From NCBI GenBank assembly GCA_001797465.1, contig MGPQ01000012.1, positions 241,699-295,002 of the forward strand: DNA of 53,304 nt. Direction: 5' to 3'. Shown in pieces: positions 48,241-53,304 of the stretch. How positions within the stretch are numbered: position 1 is the first letter of the stretch; the number at the start of each line of letters is the position of its first letter. This DNA comes from Deltaproteobacteria bacterium GWB2_55_19. Lineage in GTDB: Bacteria; Desulfobacterota; GWC2-55-46. The position numbers and the translations under genes are program-made. The notes beneath the pieces are model-generated. The model saw nothing but the letters and a program-made list of their open reading frames with translations, was not told where the DNA came from and searched no databases.

Positions 48241-48350
48241 AAGGGCAGAAACGGATAAAGGATAAAAAGCGTAAGGCGTGCCGGAAAAAAACTTGTAGCT
48301 GAATGCCGGTACAGTGATAAAAAGGCATGGTTATATTTTTTCTATTTCTA

Positions 48351-48379
48351 ATAATATCTTTAATGAAATACATCGTCAA
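48351..48379 (-). promoter_or_regulatory. Predicted promoter of the phosphorelay operon
   Basis: TTGACG (48374-48379), a 17-base spacer and TATTAT (48351-48356) on the minus strand place the start near 48344, leaving a leader of about 104 bases. Nothing else coding is seen in the 48241-48501 gap. Confidence 0.65.
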
Positions 48380-48501
48380 GGGCTTTTTATTATTCTTAAT
48401 GCACGATTGAACGATGGAGAGCGGGCCGCCTGCGCGCACGCACCGCACAGGCGCAGGGTAAAAAGCAATTAATCCGGCGTATTGCGACAAAAAACCCCTG
48501 T

Positions 48502-51138
48502 TCATTCAACCGCGTTCCAGTTGATCCCTGATTTAACGTTGACTTTAACGGGGACCTTAAGCTCTATCACCCCTTCCATCTCTTCTCTTACGAGCGCGTC
48601 GACTGCCTCGAACTCCTCATCAATGACCTCGAATATGAGCTCGTCGTGTATCTGGAGGATCATCCGGGACGCGCGCCCCTCTTCCCTAAGGCGCCTATCT
48701 ATCGTCACCATCGCGGCCTTTATCATGTCGGCGGCCGTGCCCTGGATGGGCGTGTTTATCGCGAGCCTCTGGCCGAGCCGCATTGTCTGCTCGATAGGGC
48801 TCTTGAGCTCGGGTATGAACCTGCGCCTGCCGAAGAGCGTCATTGTGTAGCCGCGCTCGGAAGCCTCTGCCACTGTCCTGTCTATCAGCTCCTTGACCGA
48901 CCTGTAATGAATGAAATATCTCTCAATGTATTCGAGCGCCTCTTTCATCGATATCCCGAGCTCGGCGGAAAGTCCGTAAGGCCCCATGCCGTAGATTATG
49001 CCGAAGTTGATCGCCTTGGCCCTCCTCCTCATCTCGCTTGAGACGAGCGCCGGCAGGACCCCGAAGACTTCGGATGCTGTCCTTGAGTGTATGTCCTCGC
49101 CCTTCGTGAACGCGTCTATGAGGACCGGGTCGCCGGACATGTGGGCGACTATCCGGAGCTCTATCTGCGAGTAGTCGGCGCATAAGAACCTGAAACCCTT
49201 TTCAGCCACGAACGCCTCGCGGATGCGCCAGGCCGAAGCGCTCCTTATCGGGATGTTCTGGAGGTTCGGGCGCGAGCTTGAGAGCCGCCCGGTGGACGTG
49301 ACCGTCTGGTTGAAAGAGGTATGGACGCGGCCAGTCGTTGGGTCGATTAGCTCAAGGAGCGCGTCGACATAAGTGGACTTGAGCTTCGAGAGCTGTCTGA
49401 ATCCGATGATGAGCGAAGGGACCTCGTGCCTGGCCGCAAGCTGTGTCAACACCTCCTCGTCCGTCGAAAACCCGGTCTTGGTCTTCTTTACGGGCTTGAG
49501 CTTCAACTTCTCGAAGAGCAGTTCTGAGAGCTGTTTCGGGGAGTTTATATTGAACTCCATGCCGGCTGAGGCGTATATCCGCGCCTCGATCGAGGCGAGC
49601 TCGATCTCCATCTCCTTTGAGAGGTTGGACAATAAGTCCCTGTCGACCTTGATCCCGGCGGTCTCCATTTTTGCGAGCACCCCGGCGAGCGGCAGTTCCA
49701 TTTCATCATAGAGACCGAAGAGCCCGGAATCCTCCAGCTCCTTCCGCAATATCTCAGATACAATAAAGACTTTGCAGGCCCTTCTGCACGAGAAAGCGGC
49801 CGCCTCCTCAGGCGCCATCCCGGCGATATCCCCATCGATGACCGGGGAGCCGAGGTACTCGCGCGCAAGCGCGCCTATCGAGTGGCCGGGCTTCGATGGG
49901 TTGATGACGTAGGAGGCGAGCGAGGTGTCTATGCAGATACCCTCGGCCTTTATCGAATGCCGGGCCGAGAAAATATGGAGCGCCTTGGCGTTGTCGGTGT
50001 CCTTTCTTATCGCGTTGTTTTCAAAAAGGCCCTTGAGCGCCCAGGCAATGGCGGATTCGGGGATCGAATCCGCTGGCGCGTAAAAGGCGGCCCCAGCGGA
50101 TTCGGCCGCTGAGACGCCGATGAGCCTCCCGGACGGGCCGTCCCCTTCGATAAATACCGTTATCGCCGCCCGCCCCTTTATCTGAGAAAGCGACAGTCTC
50201 AGGGCGGCCTCGTCGGTCAATAGACTGCAATCCACGCCCTCTTCGTCAATGAGAGACTCCCCCTCAGGGACTATCTCCTTAAGGAGCTTCGTGAATTCGA
50301 GCTCGTTAAGGAGCGTTTCGAGCTCATTGAAATCCGGCCCCTGGTACTTTAGCGTCTCCAGGCCGCACTCAATAGGCACCTCGGGGTGGAGTGTGGCAAG
50401 GTCCCTGGAGAGATAAGCCAGGTCTCGTGATGATTTCAAGCTCTCTCTTAACTTATCCTTGGAAATCCCCTCTAAACCGTCAAAAATACCTTCAAGAGAG
50501 CCGAATTCCTTCAAGAGTTTCGCCGCTGTCTTAAACCCAATGCCAGTGACACCAGGGATGGAGTCTGAGGAGTCGCCCGCGAGGGCCAGGAGGTCCTTTA
50601 TGCGGCCCGGCTCGACCCCGAACTTCTCGATCACCTCCCTAAGCCCGTGCTCCTTGCCGGAGAGGTAATCGAGTATGACGGTGTTGTCGTCGACGAGCTG
50701 GTACATGTCCTTGTCGCCCGTGATGATTGCGGTCTTCACGCCCTCGCCTTCGAGCCTTTTTACGATAGTCGCGATAATGTCGTCGGCCTCAAACGAGATC
50801 ATCTCGAGCGACGGGATGTTGAAGGCGCGGGCCATCCTCTTTATATAGGGTATCTGTACCGAGAGGAGGTCCGGCATCGGCTTCCTCTCGGCCTTGTAGC
50901 CCGTGAACATCTCGTGCCTGAATGAAGGGCCCTTGACGTCGAAGGCCATCCCTATGTACTCGGGTTTAAAGTCGTTCAAAATCTTCCGGAGCGACTGGGT
51001 GAAGCCGAATACTGCGTTCGTCGGGAGCCCCGCCGAGGTCGTGAACGTCGAGGGGACCGCGTGAAATGCCCTGTATATGAGGTAACTGCCGTCTATTATA
51101 AAAACTTTTTTCCGTTCTTTGTTCATACCGTTTTCCAT
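48502..51138 (-). CDS. polA: DNA polymerase I
   Basis: Replication and repair polymerase, about 878 residues. A 5'-3' exonuclease domain (FIIDGSYLIYRAFHAV, then FEADDIIAT and ITGDKDMYQLV) is followed by a proofreading-like domain and the polymerase core with motif A DYSQIELRIVAHMSGD, the O-helix RRRAKAINFGIIYG and motif C QIHDELIFEV. The proofreading residues are not kept: DTE reads IEG and the later aspartates are absent. ATG 51138 (MENGMNKER) coincides with the predicted transcription start; ATG 51126 (MNKERKK) is the alternative. Confidence 0.95.
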   Translation of the reverse strand: MENGMNKERKKVFIIDGSYLIYRAFHAVPSTFTTSAGLPTNAVFGFTQSLRKILNDFKPEYIGMAFDVKGPSFRHEMFTGYKAERKPMPDLLSVQIPYIKRMARAFNIPSLEMISFEADDIIATIVKRLEGEGVKTAIITGDKDMYQLVDDNTVILDYLSGKEHGLREVIEKFGVEPGRIKDLLALAGDSSDSIPGVTGIGFKTAAKLLKEFGSLEGIFDGLEGISKDKLRESLKSSRDLAYLSRDLATLHPEVPIECGLETLKYQGPDFNELETLLNELEFTKLLKEIVPEGESLIDEEGVDCSLLTDEAALRLSLSQIKGRAAITVFIEGDGPSGRLIGVSAAESAGAAFYAPADSIPESAIAWALKGLFENNAIRKDTDNAKALHIFSARHSIKAEGICIDTSLASYVINPSKPGHSIGALAREYLGSPVIDGDIAGMAPEEAAAFSCRRACKVFIVSEILRKELEDSGLFGLYDEMELPLAGVLAKMETAGIKVDRDLLSNLSKEMEIELASIEARIYASAGMEFNINSPKQLSELLFEKLKLKPVKKTKTGFSTDEEVLTQLAARHEVPSLIIGFRQLSKLKSTYVDALLELIDPTTGRVHTSFNQTVTSTGRLSSSRPNLQNIPIRSASAWRIREAFVAEKGFRFLCADYSQIELRIVAHMSGDPVLIDAFTKGEDIHSRTASEVFGVLPALVSSEMRRRAKAINFGIIYGMGPYGLSAELGISMKEALEYIERYFIHYRSVKELIDRTVAEASERGYTMTLFGRRRFIPELKSPIEQTMRLGQRLAINTPIQGTAADMIKAAMVTIDRRLREEGRASRMILQIHDELIFEVIDEEFEAVDALVREEMEGVIELKVPVKVNVKSGINWNAVE

Positions 51139-51145
51139 TTCCCCA

Positions 51146-51173
51146 ATATTACAGAATAAGGCGGCCGTTTCAA
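51146..51173 (-). promoter_or_regulatory. polA promoter (very short or no leader)
   Basis: TTGAAA (51168-51173), a 16-base spacer and TAATAT (51146-51151) on the minus strand predict a start at 51138-51140. That is at the first in-frame ATG (51138), or 12 bases before the second (51126). Confidence 0.6.
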
Positions 51174-51190
51174 ACAAAAAACGCCCGGCT

Positions 51191-51218
51191 TTGACACGAA
51201 TTCGATTTCATATATACT
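51191..51218 (+). promoter_or_regulatory. Promoter of the small secreted protein (predicted leaderless)
   Basis: TTGACA (51191-51196), a 16-base spacer and TATACT (51213-51218). Seven bases after the -10 is 51225, the A of the ATG. The AAGGGG directly abutting the ATG lies mostly upstream of the predicted start and is too close to act as a ribosome binding site. Confidence 0.65.
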
Positions 51219-51224
51219 AAGGGG

Positions 51225-51725
51225 ATGAAAACACTCATACTCGCACTAAGCTTCACCTTTATCTCTTTCCTTCCGGCGAGCGTAAAGGCGGGAGAGATCA
51301 ACAGCGCAAAGACGGCGACAGAGGTGGTGGAGGATTTCCACGACGAGGCCGAAGGCATGGTAAACGAATTCGTTAGCCCTGTAACGCTTGAGCGAATGAA
51401 CGGCCTGAAGGACAAGGCGATTAAGGAAATAGAGGGTATAAACCTTTCTCAAAGGCCCGGTGTGGCGAGGTACAATAACCTCAAAGACGCGGTCACAGTC
51501 TACATGGACGCGGTCCTCGCCATACTGGAAGGGGCTACCGGAGCGGACAGCGACGAAGTCCGGTCAACTGCCAGGAGGCTCAAGGCGTCAAAGACGGAAG
51601 GGCTGTCAAGGATTGACGCTGTCCACAAACAGGAGGTCTTGAAAGGCCCCGAAGGCCCTCCAGTGCCGTCAATTGACCGCCCGCGCGAAGACAAAGACGG
51701 CGCGGCTGACATATGGTACAGGTGA
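51225..51725 (+). CDS. Small secreted protein of unknown function
   Basis: A 166-residue protein with a clear signal peptide (MKTLILALSFTFISFLPASVKAG, shown here only for its hydrophobic core; cleavage after VKA). The mature part is helical and charged, with a possible coiled coil near 30-80 and a Pro-rich, charged tail (GPEGPPVPSIDRPRED). No cysteines are present. I do not recognise a family. It is divergent from polA with back-to-back promoters, and a terminator-like hairpin follows at 51744-51774. Confidence 0.75.
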   Translation: MKTLILALSFTFISFLPASVKAGEINSAKTATEVVEDFHDEAEGMVNEFVSPVTLERMNGLKDKAIKEIEGINLSQRPGVARYNNLKDAVTVYMDAVLAILEGATGADSDEVRSTARRLKASKTEGLSRIDAVHKQEVLKGPEGPPVPSIDRPREDKDGAADIWYR

Positions 51726-51743
51726 GGAGAGGTCAGGACTGGA

Positions 51744-51774
51744 TTCCCGATTAAAACATCGGGAACGACTTTTT
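51744..51774 (+). terminator. Terminator-like hairpin after the small secreted protein
   Basis: TTCCCGAT and ATCGGGAA form an 8-bp stem with loop TAAAAC (51744-51765), followed after four bases by TTTTT. Confidence 0.55.
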
Positions 51775-51880
51775 GCGGGTTCAGGTTGCAACCTGCGTCC
51801 TTTAATTTGTAAATCGAATATACGCCCGTATCGGCGGTTCGAATCCTCTGCCAGAAGCCTTTTTGCGCAGGAGTTAATCT

Positions 51881-51941
51881 CCTCCCCTTTACAAGGGGAG
51901 GCCGGGTGGGGTGATTTCAAGACGACCTCCCCCCGCCCCTC
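51881..51941. repeat. C-rich hairpin repeat (copy 2)
   Basis: In the 309-base gene-free gap 51726-52034. CCTCCCCTT-TAC-AAGGGGAGG (51881-51901) is a 9-bp hairpin, and CTCCCCCCGCCCCTC (51927-51941) matches 43401-43415 exactly. The same family of repeat flanks the phosphorelay operon. Confidence 0.6.
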
Positions 51942-52034
51942 CTTGGTAAGGTGGGGAGAAGGCGCTTTTGAATCGCTACCACCCTTTTTGCGAAGCCAGG
52001 TTTGCAGACTGAACCGTTAAGCACATCAGCCAAT

Positions 52035-52415
52035 CTATTCCACCGCCTCGAAGGCGTCCTTTATAAGCTCTGTCGTGTAAGAGCCGTCCTTTACTACGAT
52101 GCTCACGACATCGAACCGAAGATCGGTCTCCCGTACACCGCGCTCGGCGATGTAGTGGACTGCGACCTCGGTCAGCTTTTTCTGCTTCCTCTGATCGACG
52201 CTGTATTTGGGGGACCCGAAGGCCTCCGAGGACCGGGTCTTCACCTCGACGAACGCTATCGTCCCGCCGTCTCTGGCGACGATGTCTATCTCGCCGCGAG
52301 GGCAACGGTAGTTCCTCTCTATTATCCTGTAACCGTTTTTTTTAAGGAGCGCCTCCGCCCTCTCCTCGCCGCGCTCCCCTGTCAGGAGCCTCAGTATGCC
52401 CTTTATCGGCCTCAT
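52035..52415 (-). CDS. yraN: YraN/UPF0102-family nuclease-fold protein
   Basis: A 126-residue protein of the UPF0102 family with a restriction-endonuclease-like core: RGEERAEALLKKNGYRI near the N-terminus, then RGEIDIVARDGGTIAFVEVKTRSS, which holds the E...D...ExK residues of the fold. Its role is not settled; it often sits beside rnhB, as here. It overlaps rnhB by four bases (ATGA), so translation is coupled. Confidence 0.93.
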   Translation of the reverse strand: MRPIKGILRLLTGERGEERAEALLKKNGYRIIERNYRCPRGEIDIVARDGGTIAFVEVKTRSSEAFGSPKYSVDQRKQKKLTEVAVHYIAERGVRETDLRFDVVSIVVKDGSYTTELIKDAFEAVE

Positions 52416-53005
52416 CTTACTACCCCCCTGAATGTGCGCCTGTGGATAGGCGAAGGGCCAAAGGCCGAGAGCGCGGACAAGTGCTCCCTCGTCGGATAGC
52501 CCTTGTGGGATGAAAAATTATAAACGGGATAAATGCGGTGGTAGGCTTCCATTATCCGGTCCCTCGCGGTCTTTGCGATAATCGAGGCCGCGGCGATCGA
52601 GACGCTCAAGGCGTCGCCTGAGACGATCGCCTTCTGATCGATTGCGCTCGCGATGCCAAAAGACCCGTCTATGAGGAGCGCATCGGGCTTGACGCTTAAG
52701 GCCGCTACGGCCCTCTCCATAGCCAGCAGGGACGCCCTGTGTATGTTGATCGCGTCTATCTCTGCGGGCCAGACGAGGCCGACGCCGACTGAAATGGCGT
52801 TCAGATAAATATCGAGGATGAGCGAAGCGCGTTTTGCGGGGGACAGGGTCTTTGAGTCGCGTATTCCGAGGTCAAGGGGGAGCGGGCGATTAAATATTAC
52901 AGCGGCTGCCGCGACGGGCCCGGCAAGCGGGCCCCTTCCGGCCTCATCTATGCCGGCGATGAGCCTCTTACCTTTTGAGCGGGCCTCGTTTTCGTGGAAG
53001 TCCAT
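52412..53005 (-). CDS. rnhB: Ribonuclease HII
   Basis: Removes ribonucleotides and RNA primers from DNA. The 197-residue protein has IAGIDEAGRGPLAGPV (catalytic Asp and Glu near 17-18), DSKTLSPAKR, ALLIDGSF and the third and fourth acidic positions around SVSIAAASIIAKTARDRIM. ATG 53005 was chosen; the open frame to 53191 runs through a hairpin and into rplS. The order rplS-rnhB-yraN is common in bacteria. Confidence 0.94.
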   Translation of the reverse strand: MDFHENEARSKGKRLIAGIDEAGRGPLAGPVAAAAVIFNRPLPLDLGIRDSKTLSPAKRASLILDIYLNAISVGVGLVWPAEIDAINIHRASLLAMERAVAALSVKPDALLIDGSFGIASAIDQKAIVSGDALSVSIAAASIIAKTARDRIMEAYHRIYPVYNFSSHKGYPTREHLSALSAFGPSPIHRRTFRGVVR

Positions 53006-53028
53006 AGCTTGAAAGGGGTAAGAAAAGA

Positions 53029-53057
53029 CCGGCGCGCGCGGAGACCGCGCGCGCCGG
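53029..53057 (-). terminator. GC-rich hairpin between rplS and rnhB
   Basis: A perfect 13-bp stem, CCGGCGCGCGCGG and its complement, with loop AGA, followed on the minus strand by TCTTTTCTTA. It probably attenuates transcription from rplS into rnhB. Confidence 0.75.
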
Positions 53058-53108
53058 AGAAACTGCTCAATACATCGGCAGACGCAAAAACCCGCCGGCC
53101 ATCGGCCT

Positions 53109-53304
53109 TTACTTTGCTTTGAGTCTCGCGGCCTTGCCCTTGAGGTCGCGCAGGAAGTAGAGCTTCGCCCTCCTGACCTTTCCGCTGCCAAGGACCTTTA
53201 TCGACTCGATCGCCGGGGAGTTCAGGGGGAATATCCTCTCTACACCCACCCCGTAGGAGACCTTGCGGAGCGTGAAGGTCGCCCTCATGCCGCTACCACG
53301 TCTC
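53109..53304 (-). CDS. rplS: 50S ribosomal protein L19 (3' part)
   Basis: The last 65 codons are present: [20 protein letters not shown], then [20 protein letters not shown] and [13 protein letters not shown] before TAA. This is the C-terminal half of L19, which lies at the 30S-50S interface. The 5' part is beyond the window edge. Confidence 0.97.
   Translation of the reverse strand, partial: RRGSGMRATFTLRKVSYGVGVERIFPLNSPAIESIKVLGSGKVRRAKLYFLRDLKGKAARLKAK

Noticed and set aside
51829-51862. tRNA 3'-end-like wording (GGTTCGAATCC) in the gap after the small secreted protein
   Set aside because: The T-stem does not pair properly and no acceptor, D or anticodon arm accompanies it; at most a remnant or chance match.
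43401-51941. A mobile island bounded by the C-rich repeats
   Set aside because: The interval includes polA and no integrase or transposase; the repeat is short and more likely dispersed.

Overview
The window looks like a chromosomal segment of a GC-rich, Gram-negative bacterium of the Desulfobacterota/deltaproteobacterial type. That is an inference from gene order, not from a marker search. The run pheA-hisC-aroF-tyrA-aroA-cmk-ispH-rpsA-sppA-ihfB is the arrangement familiar from deltaproteobacteria. Outer-membrane export genes (Wzi barrel, SLBB export protein) show a diderm envelope. ATP-citrate lyase beside a monomeric NADP isocitrate dehydrogenase hints at a reductive TCA cycle, but the other key enzymes are not in view.

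Layout, left to right. 1-3.1 kb: type IV pilus or type II secretion genes (partial prepilin, pilC, pilB). 3.3-6.5 kb, plus strand: a Cu(I) P-type ATPase with two YHS domains and a methyltransferase, behind a strong promoter carrying two palindromes, closed by a bidirectional terminator. 6.5-13.3 kb: icd-aclB-aclA, preceded by a ZMP/ZTP (pfl) riboswitch with its own promoter and terminator. 13.3-23.8 kb: a ten-gene housekeeping and aromatic amino acid operon plus a HIT-protein gene. 24.1-28.6 kb: dnaE-accA. 28.7-29.7 kb: a YfhO-type membrane-protein pseudogene. 29.9-33.2 kb: tRNA-Gly, fur, feoB and a DtxR-FeoA regulator. 33.5-39.0 kb: surface polysaccharide genes. 39.2-43.3 kb, plus strand: moxR, DUF58 and a TgpA-like transglutaminase. 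43.5-48.2 kb: a four-gene phosphorelay of unusual composition. 48.5-53.3 kb: polA, a small secreted protein, yraN, rnhB and the 3' end of rplS.

The most notable point is the riboswitch. Its core, its expression platform and its promoter are readable, and the next genes on that strand are icd-aclBA rather than the purine or folate genes normally under ZTP control. A second promoter after the terminator could supply riboswitch-independent transcription. Another recurring pattern is leaderless transcription: moxR, feoB, polA and a small secreted-protein gene each have a -35/-10 pair that puts the transcription start at, or within a base or so of, the start codon. Intergenic regions hold several dispersed palindromic repeats and two MITE-like elements with terminal inverted repeats. 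I see no CRISPR array, prophage, transposase or defence island.
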